Of a stretch of 64,000 nucleotides of DNA, positions 39,309 to 47,213 are shown in pieces. Numbering within the stretch: the first letter of the stretch is position 1; each line of letters starts with the position of its first letter. Both the position numbers and the translations under genes were made by a program. Location: assembly GCA_947446645.1 (NCBI GenBank), contig CANFHA010000004.1, forward strand, positions 1-64,000. The letters are read 5' to 3'. Source of the DNA: Chitinophagaceae bacterium. Its GTDB lineage: Bacteria; Bacteroidota; Bacteroidia; Chitinophagales; Chitinophagaceae. The notes beneath the pieces were generated by a model. That model did not search any database and had not been told where the DNA came from. It was given only the letters and a program-made list of their open reading frames with translations.

Positions 39309-39887
39309 TCAATGATTTTTTTGCGTATTCCGCAACCTTATGATTATACCAACGTGGCGAATGTTATAGGTCCATTCCTTGAGAAGGATGGACATCAGCA
39401 ACCCTTCCATTTCCGAGATCACACCAAGGGCCAAAGCAATCGGCAGAAAAGGAAAAGCAATCCCAAACCCCATTATAGCTATGGATGCCACTAGTAAAGA
39501 CACACCAAATATTTTTGCACTTATGGCGTGGTAACTGGCACCCCGCCTGAACTTGGCGAGGTCATAAACATACCGTAGCATTTCCAGCCCTACAACCAAT
39601 TCTATTCCCAATGCATACTGTGTATAAATCTCCGGGTAAGCAAACCAAATGCCACCCAGCACGCCTACGAAGAAAACTGCGTCTGCAATACTGTCCGCCT
39701 GTCGCAGCAGGGCGGTCTCGGTGCCGTACTTCCTGGCCAGTACACCATCATAGTAATCTGTGCCTGCAGCGAGCAGCAGCAGTACTGTATATATAGAACC
39801 TGTAAAACCATAGACGCCAAACAAAACCGCCGGAACAGTAAGCAGAAAACGTATCCATATCAGCAGCCATGGAAGGTATCTTTGCAT
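39309..39887 (-). CDS. CDP-alcohol phosphatidyltransferase family protein
   Basis: A 192-residue membrane enzyme with about five spans. Enzymes of this family join a CDP-linked lipid and an alcohol. The signature is at residues 44-69: DYYDG (Asp44, Asp47), AR (51-52) and QADSIAD (Asp65, Asp69). All four metal-binding aspartates are present, but the conserved Gly nine residues after the AR pair is Leu61. This may alter substrate preference or activity. Likely reactions are phospholipid head-group transfer, such as PgsA- or PssA-type, but the exact product cannot be told. The gene is separate from both neighbours. Confidence 0.82.
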   Translation of the reverse strand: MQRYLPWLLIWIRFLLTVPAVLFGVYGFTGSIYTVLLLLAAGTDYYDGVLARKYGTETALLRQADSIADAVFFVGVLGGIWFAYPEIYTQYALGIELVVGLEMLRYVYDLAKFRRGASYHAISAKIFGVSLLVASIAIMGFGIAFPFLPIALALGVISEMEGLLMSILLKEWTYNIRHVGIIIRLRNTQKNH

Positions 39888-39985
39888 AGGTCACGGAAAT
39901 TCAATGAGTGTAAAATTAAAAATAGGAAGCAACCAAAGCCGCTCCCTATTAAACTATTTAACCAATCAACTATTCAACCAATCAA

Positions 39986-40843
39986 CTAACCCAGGTACAC
40001 TTTCAGGGCATTGCTATACCGGGCCTTTTGCAGGCGCTTTATAGCACGTTCCTTTATCTGGCGTATACGCTCCTTGGTAAGGTCATACTTTTCACCTATT
40101 TCTTCTATGCTCGGTCCGCTGTCGCCTTCCAGGCCAAAGTAAGCGGCAAGTATCTCCGCCTCACGCTGGCTCAGTGATTTCAGTATCCGGCGTATTTCAT
40201 TGCGCAGTGAGTCTTTCATCACATCGTCATCTGTATCGCTGCTGCCCGCCAGCAGGTCGCCCATAGCCACATCTTCTGCTTCATGCACAGGTGCATCCAG
40301 AGAAGTGTGGCGGGTATTGCTGGTAAATATGTTTGTTACTTCCGTTTCGCTCATCTCCAGTATATCAGCCAGTTCCTCGGTCGAGGGCTCACGCTCATTT
40401 TCCTGTTCAAAAGCTATAAACGCCTTATTTGCTTTATTATAAGTGCCTATCTTATTCTGCGGCAGGCGCACAAGACGGCCCTGCTCTGCCAATGCCTGCA
40501 GTATAGACTGGCGGATCCACCAAACAGCGTATGAAATAAATTTGAAGCCCTTGGTTTCATCAAAGCGCTGTGCGGCTTTAATAAGACCCAAGTTGCCTTC
40601 ATTAATAAGATCACTGAGCGATAAGCCCTGGTGCTGGTACTGCTTGGCTACAGAAACTACGAAACGGAGATTCGATTTGACTAGCTTTTCCAGCGCGCGC
40701 TGGTCGCCCATATGTATTTTCTGGGCTAGGGTAGTCTCTTCTTCCGGCGTTATCATCGAAATTTTGCTGATCTCCTGCAAATACTTCTCAACCGCCTGCG
40801 AATCTCTGTTGGTAATTTGGGTTGCAATTTTTAATTGCCTCAT
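39986..40843 (-). CDS. rpoD: primary RNA polymerase sigma factor (RpoD/SigA)
   Basis: A 285-residue sigma-70 of the Bacteroidota type, lacking the long N-terminal region 1.1 of E. coli RpoD. Region 1.2 has AVEKYLQEISKISMITPEEE. Region 2 has LRFVVSVAKQYQHQGLSLSD and KGFKFISYAVWWIRQSI. Region 3 begins around NKIGTYNKANKAF. Region 4 has LSQREAEILAAYFGLEG and the HTH TKERIRQIKERAIKRL. Region 1.1 loss and the unusual region 4 HTH go with the phylum's TTTG/TAnnTTTG promoters, which recur across this window. The gene stands alone, with a 321-base gene-free stretch before the next start. Confidence 0.96.
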   Translation of the reverse strand: MRQLKIATQITNRDSQAVEKYLQEISKISMITPEEETTLAQKIHMGDQRALEKLVKSNLRFVVSVAKQYQHQGLSLSDLINEGNLGLIKAAQRFDETKGFKFISYAVWWIRQSILQALAEQGRLVRLPQNKIGTYNKANKAFIAFEQENEREPSTEELADILEMSETEVTNIFTSNTRHTSLDAPVHEAEDVAMGDLLAGSSDTDDDVMKDSLRNEIRRILKSLSQREAEILAAYFGLEGDSGPSIEEIGEKYDLTKERIRQIKERAIKRLQKARYSNALKVYLG

Positions 40844-41125
40844 ATGTGTACTATAAATTTAATTTCAATTAATAAAGACGGATATTTCTGCCCGAATGTT
40901 TGAAAACTCTTGCTAAAATACCTGTATGTACATACGCACAAAATACGTTCCACACTTTCATAAAATTCGTTAACAAATCGTCATTTGTTCGTAAATCGTT
41001 AACAAATCCGCAATGGTAAACGTTTTCAGGGATTATTATTATTACCTATAGCCTTATAAAAATTGGTCCGCCGGGTTTCACAAACGTTTATGCTTTGCAA
41101 AATTATACGAATATGCCAAAAATGC

Positions 41126-41133
41126 TACCTTTG
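41126..41133 (+). promoter_or_regulatory. -7 promoter box of gcdH
   Basis: TACCTTTG matches TAnnTTTG, 31 bases before the gcdH start. A TTTG at 41094-41097 is 28 bases further upstream, longer than the usual spacer. The rest of 40844-41164 shows no gene. Confidence 0.55.
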
Positions 41134-41164
41134 CCCCACATTTTCATACCAACTTTAACAAAAC

Positions 41165-42343
41165 ATGGAAAAAGATCTGTATCAGCATCCCGATTATTTT
41201 TTAGTAGATGAACTGTTAACCGATGAGCATAAGCTCATTAGAGATACGGTAAGAGCATATGTGAAAAAGGAAATTTCTCCCGTTATTGAGGACTATGCCC
41301 AAAAGGCAGAATTTCCTAAACAGATAATAAAAAGCATGGGAGAACTCGGCTGCTTTGGTCCGTTCGTATCTCAGAAATATGGCGGTGCCGGCCTCGACTA
41401 CATTTCTTATGGCATAATGATGCAGGAACTGGAGCGTGGCGATTCTGGCGTGCGGTCTACAGCTTCCGTGCAGGGATCTCTCGTTATGTTCCCAATCTAC
41501 AAATTTGGTAGCGAAGAGCAAAAAATGAAATATCTGCCAAAACTGGCAACAGGGGAGTGGATGGGCTGTTTCGGTCTCACCGAGCCAGACCATGGCTCAA
41601 ACCCTGCCGGTATGCTCACAAACTTCAAAGATGCAGGCGACCACGTCATCCTCAATGGATCTAAAATGTGGATATCAAATGCACCATTTGCTGATATAGC
41701 TGTAGTATGGGCAAAAGATGAGCAAGGAGAAATACGCGGTCTTGTCGTAGAGCGTGGTATGGAAGGTTTTTCTACGCCGGAGACCCACGGCAAGTGGTCA
41801 CTCCGTGCATCAGCTACCGGTGAGCTGGTGTTCGATAATGTGAAAGTACCAAAGGAAAACATTTTCCCTACAATAAAAGGCCTTAAAGGCCCGCTTACCT
41901 GCCTTTCCAGCGCGCGCTACGGCATAGCCTGGGGCGCCCTCGGCTGCGCTATGGACTGCTATGATACTGCACTGCGCTATGCAAAGCAGCGTATTCAGTT
42001 TGGCAGACCAATCGCAGGTTTCCAGCTTACACAGAAGAAACTGGCAGAGATGATCACAGAGATTACCAAGAGCCAGCTGCTCAACTGGCGCCTGGGTGTG
42101 CTGCGCAATGAAGATCGCGCTACACCGGCACAGATATCTATGGCAAAACGCAATAGCTGCGACATAGCCCTGAAAGTAGCGCGCGAAGCACGCCAGATAC
42201 TGGGCGGCATGGGCATCACCGGCGAATTCAGCATTATGCGCCACATGATGAACCTGGAATCAGTAGTCACCTACGAAGGCACCCACGACATACACCTGCT
42301 CATTACAGGTATGGATGTTACCGGTATCAATGCGTTTCAGTAA
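41165..42343 (+). CDS. gcdH: glutaryl-CoA dehydrogenase (acyl-CoA dehydrogenase family)
   Basis: A 392-residue FAD enzyme that converts glutaryl-CoA to crotonyl-CoA in lysine and tryptophan breakdown. The glutaryl-CoA dehydrogenase features are DSGVRSTASVQGSLVM, CFGLTEPDHGSNPAGM, the FAD/substrate loop LSSARYGIAWGALG, and the C-terminal TYEGTHDIH with catalytic base Glu371. The length and the position of Glu371 match the family. Other acyl-CoA dehydrogenases are less likely because of the SARYGIAWG and EGTHDIH combination. The gene is monocistronic, with a good terminator after it. Confidence 0.93.
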   Translation: MEKDLYQHPDYFLVDELLTDEHKLIRDTVRAYVKKEISPVIEDYAQKAEFPKQIIKSMGELGCFGPFVSQKYGGAGLDYISYGIMMQELERGDSGVRSTASVQGSLVMFPIYKFGSEEQKMKYLPKLATGEWMGCFGLTEPDHGSNPAGMLTNFKDAGDHVILNGSKMWISNAPFADIAVVWAKDEQGEIRGLVVERGMEGFSTPETHGKWSLRASATGELVFDNVKVPKENIFPTIKGLKGPLTCLSSARYGIAWGALGCAMDCYDTALRYAKQRIQFGRPIAGFQLTQKKLAEMITEITKSQLLNWRLGVLRNEDRATPAQISMAKRNSCDIALKVAREARQILGGMGITGEFSIMRHMMNLESVVTYEGTHDIHLLITGMDVTGINAFQ

Positions 42344-42369
42344 TTGAAATTTTCTTTAGAATATTAATC

Positions 42370-42403
42370 ATGTCCCATGCTGCAAAGTGTGGGACATTTT
42401 TTT
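42370..42403 (+). terminator. rho-independent terminator of gcdH
   Basis: A stem ATGTCCCA (42370-42377) pairs with TGGGACAT (42390-42397) and is followed by seven T residues, 26 bases after the stop. The rest of 42404-42646 shows no gene. Confidence 0.8.
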
Positions 42404-42646
42404 GTGCTTAGGTAAACTCCATTAATCTAGCCTGCAATCTATTAAAGGATAGCGATGCTCCCGTTCAGACTCTCCCAATATTTGATTCCGCCTTAGGAGA
42501 GGGAAGCTTCCAAAACCAGGTATTTTAACTCCTTTATTCTCCTTAACATAATGTAAATTATAGAACAAGTCCTTGAATAAAGATTAAGCGCCCAAACATT
42601 CGCATGCGGGTGATTAACGGAGTTTAAGGATGAAAAACACACGAGT

Positions 42647-42841
42647 ATGAAACTGCGATACAAGTTGGCTTTATTTTGCAACAAGTTGTTCTTTCCCGAA
42701 ACTCATCAGGATGAGATTAAAATCGGTTTGGACAAGCTAATGCCCGAGCACATCCATTTTAGTTGGCGCGCTGGATTTTGTTTTATGTGGAGTGTGGAGA
42801 AAACGAGGGCGTTCCTTAATCGACCGGATTGGGGAATTTAA
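42647..42841 (+). CDS. possible small protein (64 residues), doubtful
   Basis: A 64-residue frame beginning MKLRYKLALFCNKLFFPETH, with no domain known to me. An AAGGAT lies upstream, but it is 13 or more bases from the ATG and no promoter box is clear. Its 3' end overlaps the minus-strand gene at 42816, which has a perfect promoter. It may be a real small gene, a remnant, or chance. The low confidence reflects the overlap. Confidence 0.3.
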   Translation: MKLRYKLALFCNKLFFPETHQDEIKIGLDKLMPEHIHFSWRAGFCFMWSVEKTRAFLNRPDWGI

Positions 42842-43064
42842 TATTACTCTCTCTGCAATAGTTGGGTAGAAACCCCCACCATCTATCGCCGCTTGACGGG
42901 TTGAGGTAATTAGACGTATAGGTAACAGTATGGTAGTCCGTGTCGTCAAGCAACTTTAAAGTTTTCGCCTGAATACTTACTATCACATATCCAGGTATTG
43001 ATATTGGGCTGCCGATTAAATGTTGGAAATCCCGAGCATACTGCTCCGATTCAGATTTTGTCAT
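42816..43064 (-). CDS. small hypothetical protein (82 residues)
   Basis: From the ATG at 43064 the protein has 82 residues: MTKSESEQYARDFQHLIGS, then a beta-rich middle (PGYVIVSIQAKTLKLLDDTD), and a C-terminal part with YLNPSSGDRWWGFLPN. It is soluble and matches no family I know. The start at 43064 was chosen because a perfect TATATTTG box (minus, 43089-43096) covers the earlier ATG at 43091. That box argues strongly that the gene is expressed. Confidence 0.6.
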   Translation of the reverse strand: MTKSESEQYARDFQHLIGSPISIPGYVIVSIQAKTLKLLDDTDYHTVTYTSNYLNPSSGDRWWGFLPNYCRESNIKFPNPVD

Positions 43065-43088
43065 CTTATTTGCTTTAGTAGTGAATTG

Positions 43089-43096
43089 CAAATATA
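43089..43096 (-). promoter_or_regulatory. -7 promoter box of the 82-residue protein
   Basis: Minus-strand TATATTTG matches TAnnTTTG, 25 bases before the chosen start at 43064. Confidence 0.6.
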
Positions 43097-43098
43097 GC

Positions 43099-43127
43099 GA
43101 AACCCCACCTTTGATAGGCGGGGTTTC
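43099..43127. repeat. hairpin GAAACCCC...GGGGTTTC
   Basis: GAAACCCCACC and GGCGGGGTTTC pair with one mismatch around a 7-base loop and are followed by CTTTTAT on the plus strand. It may end transcripts from the left. The stretch 43128-43827 has no other recognisable feature. Confidence 0.55.
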
Positions 43128-43827
43128 CTTTTATCTCCCATTCAGCCATCGATCCAACTCCCAGCCCATAAATCTGCGTGGGCTTCGATTTTAGCTGCCC
43201 GTAAAAATTCTTATGATAAGCAGAAATGCTCAATCCACCACGCCCATTTCTTGCTCATCATAATAATTTACACGGTAAATATCTACGCTCAGACCCACTC
43301 CGATTTATTACTATTAGCTGTAGTGCTAAACATTAAGCTCCGGCCTTTTTCTATAATTTGACGTTATATTAAGCAGGAATCAAGGCTAATACTTTTTCAG
43401 GGGCAATTCCTTGCTTAACATAACGCAATAAACATTATAGAACAATTGCGGCAAAAATTTTAACTGATTCAATTGATAACCAAACATCTACACCAAGGCG
43501 GTATCGCTTAACTACCGAATTGTTGCAGAGGATGACTATTGGGCCAAGCTAGGGAATGGAAAATGAAAATTCAAATTTTTCAACAATTATTTACCCCCAT
43601 TCCAGGGGTTTAATAGTTTTAAATATTACGGCAACTAATCTGGTTATTCACCGTCCATTTAAGTAAGCTACTTTCATTCCCACCGCATACACCACTAGTT
43701 TCCATTCATTTACCCCTAACCATTTACAGCAAATTACAAACGGTACAAAATTTGCATTAACATTTAAACAACGCAATTATTGTTAAATAAATATACAGAC
43801 TATTGTTAACACTCTAAATGTTAGATT

Positions 43828-43977
43828 ATGATTATCACAGCTATCGTTTTCGTACTTTATGTGATTATGCCATCCGTAATTGGCAGCAAGAAGCACAACA
43901 AAGGCCATCATCTTGGCAAGAACCGTTCTTACGAGGCCTGGGACCGCAGCCGCGAGCTGCACCGCCTGTCTCACTAA
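43828..43977 (+). CDS. small membrane-anchored protein (49 residues)
   Basis: A short frame from the ATG at 43828. Its hydrophobic N-terminus MIITAIVFVLYVIMPSVIGS forms one membrane span, followed by a basic, His-rich cytoplasmic tail (KKHNKGHHLGKNRSYEAWDR) ending RLSH. The span-plus-basic-tail layout is typical of small bacterial membrane proteins, and the frame ends at a proper TAA. Two longer overlapping frames here are less convincing. The function is unknown. Confidence 0.5.
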   Translation: MIITAIVFVLYVIMPSVIGSKKHNKGHHLGKNRSYEAWDRSRELHRLSH

Positions 43978-44149
43978 CAGTTCACAACGTTGCGGCCCGA
44001 GAGCGAGGATACTGCAGGCGCTGGCCCAAACCCTCCCTCGGCTCATCACCCGGCGAAGGAAAAGTCTCTCGCACAGGCGCAAAGAAGCAGTTTTTCCGAA
44101 GAGCTTGAACTAACCTCTATGCATTCGCACCTGGCGAGCTTAAAAACCA

Positions 44150-44285
44150 AATGAGTGAATTGCGCCTCCGCGCCTTTGCGGGATAAACCTTCTCGCACTT
44201 AGTTTCGCCGCTCTTTGTCTGCTTACAGGCAGGTTTGCGAGAGAAACCCTTTTTGCGCTCAGCGAGAAACTTCCCCCGAAATTCA
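44150..44285. repeat. low-complexity intergenic repeat (CGCCTTTGCG/GCGAGAAAC type)
   Basis: The stretch repeats words such as GCGCCTTTGCGGG, TTTGCGAGAGAAACC and TTTGCGCTCAGCGAGAAAC. Similar short 'cgc/ctttgcg' words recur in intergenic DNA of many bacteria. No gene is visible in 43978-44345. Confidence 0.5.
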
Positions 44286-44345
44286 TATAACAATTTGAGA
44301 ACTAATGCTATTTTTACAGGGTAACTTTCCAAATACCTCTGTAAA

Positions 44346-44750
44346 ATGACACGTACACTGCTGCTTTCCCTGCTATTTCTGGCATTCTTCATTTCCGGCA
44401 CCCACAATTCCAGTGCGCAATCTGCCGTGTATTATTGTCCCGATATGGGATCCATCGGCTATTCGTATAGCGACGACGAAACCGGCCACGATCTTAAAAA
44501 CATTAAAGACCTGGCTAAAAAATCCTGCGAACAAATGGGCGGTAAAAACTGCACGCTGCTGTATGCCACTCCCAAAGTTGGCTGGGGCGGATTCGTAAGC
44601 GGTAAAAACCTGGCCGGCGATCCCATAGTTATAGCCGTAGGCCATCAGCTAAATGAGCGCTTTGTTCGCAGCGAGCTAAAAAGAAGGTACTTGGCTGCAG
44701 ATGGCATTGAGTTCAATGATGTGCTGCTGATAACATGGCACGCAGACTAA
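44346..44750 (+). CDS. hypothetical exported protein with conserved Cys
   Basis: A 134-residue protein with a signal peptide (cut near SSAQ). The mature part has three Cys residues (YYCPDMG, KKSCEQMG and KNCTLLY) and the pattern A-K-x-S-C-x-x-x-G-G-x-x-C. This resembles small periplasmic Cys-containing proteins such as DUF4189-like ones, though the match is loose. It ends LLITWHAD. The function is unknown and it is probably monocistronic. Confidence 0.7.
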   Translation: MTRTLLLSLLFLAFFISGTHNSSAQSAVYYCPDMGSIGYSYSDDETGHDLKNIKDLAKKSCEQMGGKNCTLLYATPKVGWGGFVSGKNLAGDPIVIAVGHQLNERFVRSELKRRYLAADGIEFNDVLLITWHAD

Positions 44751-45000
44751 GACAAAAGTTTCACCGTAATTCTAATTCTGCGTTTATCATTCAATTAGTT
44801 GATTTTCAATTAATAATAGCGTGTAACAATACTAAAATACAGGCAATATGTACTGCTTTCTTGCTACTTTTCATTAAAATAGAGCTTTTGTAGATCATTT
44901 TTTGTTGTTTAAACAATGATTATCAAACAGTTACATAGTTTATCGATAGTCCAAAATAGGCCTCATTACCCCCCTTTCCCCTGAAACATATATACATTTT

Positions 45001-46890
45001 ATGAACAAATATTTTCTCGTATTTACAGCACTCATTTTCCTGCTCCTGTCTTTTGCACAGCCACCGCATACCGAAGATTCTACCTGGCTGGCAGAGCATT
45101 ATACCAAGAAGGAAGTATATATCACCATGGGCGATGGCGTAAAATTGTTCACCGCCATTTACGAACCTACCGATATTTCCACCACCCACCCCATCCTTAT
45201 CAACCGCACTCCATACTCCATCGGTCCTTATGGCGAAGATAAATTCAAAGCCTTCTGGATCACACCATACATAGCTTATTTCCGCGACAACTATATTATA
45301 GTACTGCAGGATGTGCGTGGCAAGTACATGAGCGAGGGCGAGTTTGTAGATGTCCGGCCCTACCGCAAGAAAAAGGAGGGGGTAGACGAAAGCACAGATA
45401 CCTATGATGCCATCGACTGGTTAGTGAAAAATGTAAAGAACAATAATGGCAAGGTGGGTGCCTTCGGTATATCCTATCCCGGATTTTATGCCACCATGGC
45501 CGCCATATCCGGCCACCCGGCACTAAAAGCGGTGAGCCCCCAGGCACCCGTCACCGACTGGTTTATGGGCGATGATTTTCACCACAATGGCGCGTTTATG
45601 CAAATGGACGGGTTCAATTTTTATTCCTCATTCGGCAAGCCCCGGCCAAAGCCAACAAAGACCAACGCAGATGGTTTTCAATACTATACAAAGGATAATT
45701 ACAAATTTTATTTAGAAGCTGGTACTTTAAGTAACCTCGCTAACTACATGGGAGACAGTATAAAGTTCTGGAGAGATCTGTATGCACACCCTAACTACGA
45801 TTACTTCTGGAAAGACCGCGATCCCCGCAATTTTGTGAAGCATATTTCAGACAGCTGTGCCACTTTAGTTGTTGGCGGCCTGTTCGATGCAGAAGACTGC
45901 TATGGTGCCTGGAACCTATATAAATCTATTAATGAAAAGGCACATAATACCAATAAGATAGTTATGGGCCCATGGAGTCACGGCGGCTGGTCTCGCGGCA
46001 CAGGTGAATACCTGGGCAACATCCGTTTCGGCTCTCCCACCTCCGTTTTCTATCACGAGAACATCGAAAAGCCCTTTTTCGACTATTACCTGCAGGGCAA
46101 GGGCGATATTGAAAACATTAAAAAGTCAACCATATTCTTCACTGGTGCTAATGAGTGGAGAACCTATAGTCAATGGCCTCCTGCCGAAAAGCAGGACAAA
46201 ACCATGTACCTCCACACCCATGGCTATATGAACTGGCAGGCCTCCCCTGCCGCCGGCACAGACATATATAACAAGTATACCAGCGATCCCGCCCACCCCG
46301 TACCCTATGCCGATGGTGTGCACATGGGCCGCACCCGCGAATATATGGACGACGACCAGCGCTTTGCCTCCCGCCGGCCCGATGTACTCGCTTATAAGAC
46401 CGACACACTCACCGAAGACATTACCCTCGCCGGCCCGGTTGTAGCCGACCTGTTCACCACCCTCTCCACCACCGATGCAGATTTTATAGTAAAGCTGGTA
46501 GATCTATTTCCAGACAACTTTAAGTACAGTGACGAAACAGATGGTAAGGGAGAGGGCAAAGCCTACCCTATGGGCGGCTACGAAATGCTGGTTCGCGGCG
46601 AGGTAATGCGCGGCCGCTACCGCAAAAGCTTCTCTGAGCCCGAGGCATTCACCCCCGGCGAGGTCACCGAAGTGAAGTATACCCTGCCCGATGTGGCCCA
46701 CACCTTCAAAAAAGGTCACCGCATCATGATACAGATCCAAAGCACATGGTTCCCCTTAGTAGATCGTAACCCCCAGCAGTTTGTAGATATCTACCACTGC
46801 ACCAAAGACGACTTCATCCCCTGCGAGGTAAAAATTCACTGCAGCAAAGACCATCCATCCGGAATTATATTGCCGGTGGTTGCTAAGTGA
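45001..46890 (+). CDS. CocE/NonD family (X-Pro dipeptidyl-peptidase S15) hydrolase
   Basis: A 629-residue exported alpha/beta hydrolase. The signal peptide MNKYFLVFTALIFLLLSFAQ is followed by a catalytic domain with the nucleophile elbow GISYPG (Ser158). The acid is likely in GLFDAEDCYG and the histidine in GPWSHGGW. The C-terminal ~200 residues form the jelly-roll beta domain of the X-Pro/CocE family (YEMLVRGEVMRGRYR, TFKKGHRIMIQIQSTWFPL). Members cleave X-Pro dipeptides or act as esterases on beta-lactam or cocaine-type esters. Which applies here is open. It is preceded by a 250-base gene-free, A/T-rich stretch. Confidence 0.93.
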   Translation: MNKYFLVFTALIFLLLSFAQPPHTEDSTWLAEHYTKKEVYITMGDGVKLFTAIYEPTDISTTHPILINRTPYSIGPYGEDKFKAFWITPYIAYFRDNYIIVLQDVRGKYMSEGEFVDVRPYRKKKEGVDESTDTYDAIDWLVKNVKNNNGKVGAFGISYPGFYATMAAISGHPALKAVSPQAPVTDWFMGDDFHHNGAFMQMDGFNFYSSFGKPRPKPTKTNADGFQYYTKDNYKFYLEAGTLSNLANYMGDSIKFWRDLYAHPNYDYFWKDRDPRNFVKHISDSCATLVVGGLFDAEDCYGAWNLYKSINEKAHNTNKIVMGPWSHGGWSRGTGEYLGNIRFGSPTSVFYHENIEKPFFDYYLQGKGDIENIKKSTIFFTGANEWRTYSQWPPAEKQDKTMYLHTHGYMNWQASPAAGTDIYNKYTSDPAHPVPYADGVHMGRTREYMDDDQRFASRRPDVLAYKTDTLTEDITLAGPVVADLFTTLSTTDADFIVKLVDLFPDNFKYSDETDGKGEGKAYPMGGYEMLVRGEVMRGRYRKSFSEPEAFTPGEVTEVKYTLPDVAHTFKKGHRIMIQIQSTWFPLVDRNPQQFVDIYHCTKDDFIPCEVKIHCSKDHPSGIILPVVAK

Positions 46891-46950
46891 TAAGAAATAG
46901 GTTTATATAAGGGTACACCTAAGCAAAATGAAAGCGAAAACTTGGACACG

Positions 46951-47012
46951 TAACACCTCCCCTCCTGTTTTTAGGAGGGGATGGTCGGCGCTAGCGCCGG
47001 CCTGGGGTGGTT
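46951..47012. repeat. REP-like compound palindrome
   Basis: A hairpin of CCCCTCCT (46959-46966) and AGGAGGGG (46973-46980) is followed by the 14-base palindrome CGGCGCTAGCGCCG (46986-46999) and GGGGTGGTTAG. The flanking AACACC and GGTGGTT can pair as well. The shape is typical of dispersed extragenic palindromes (REP) in Bacteroidota genomes. No gene is seen between 46891 and the ABC-F terminator. Confidence 0.55.
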
Positions 47013-47128
47013 AGCTCGCACACTACACTGTGCTCATTTCACACATTTCTATTAGCTGACTACCAAATACTTACCAGCCATAACATGGGTAGAGATTGAC
47101 GACGGGCTGAGGTGGGTCTGAGGTGCCT

Positions 47129-47167
47129 AAAAAATTATAGAGGAAAGCGAACCGCTTTCCTCTATAA
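47129..47167 (-). terminator. terminator of the ABC-F gene
   Basis: On the minus strand TTATAGAGGAAAGCG and its exact complement form a 15-bp stem with a 3-base loop, followed by TTTTTT, 47 bases after the stop. Confidence 0.8.
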
Positions 47168-47213
47168 ATAAAAATATCAATTCCAAACTCCCAAAGGAAC
47201 CAATTCCAGAAAA

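Noticed and set aside
43783-44108. Two longer overlapping genes on opposite strands
   Set aside because: Neither shows a domain or a promoter. The 49-residue membrane frame inside explains the region better.
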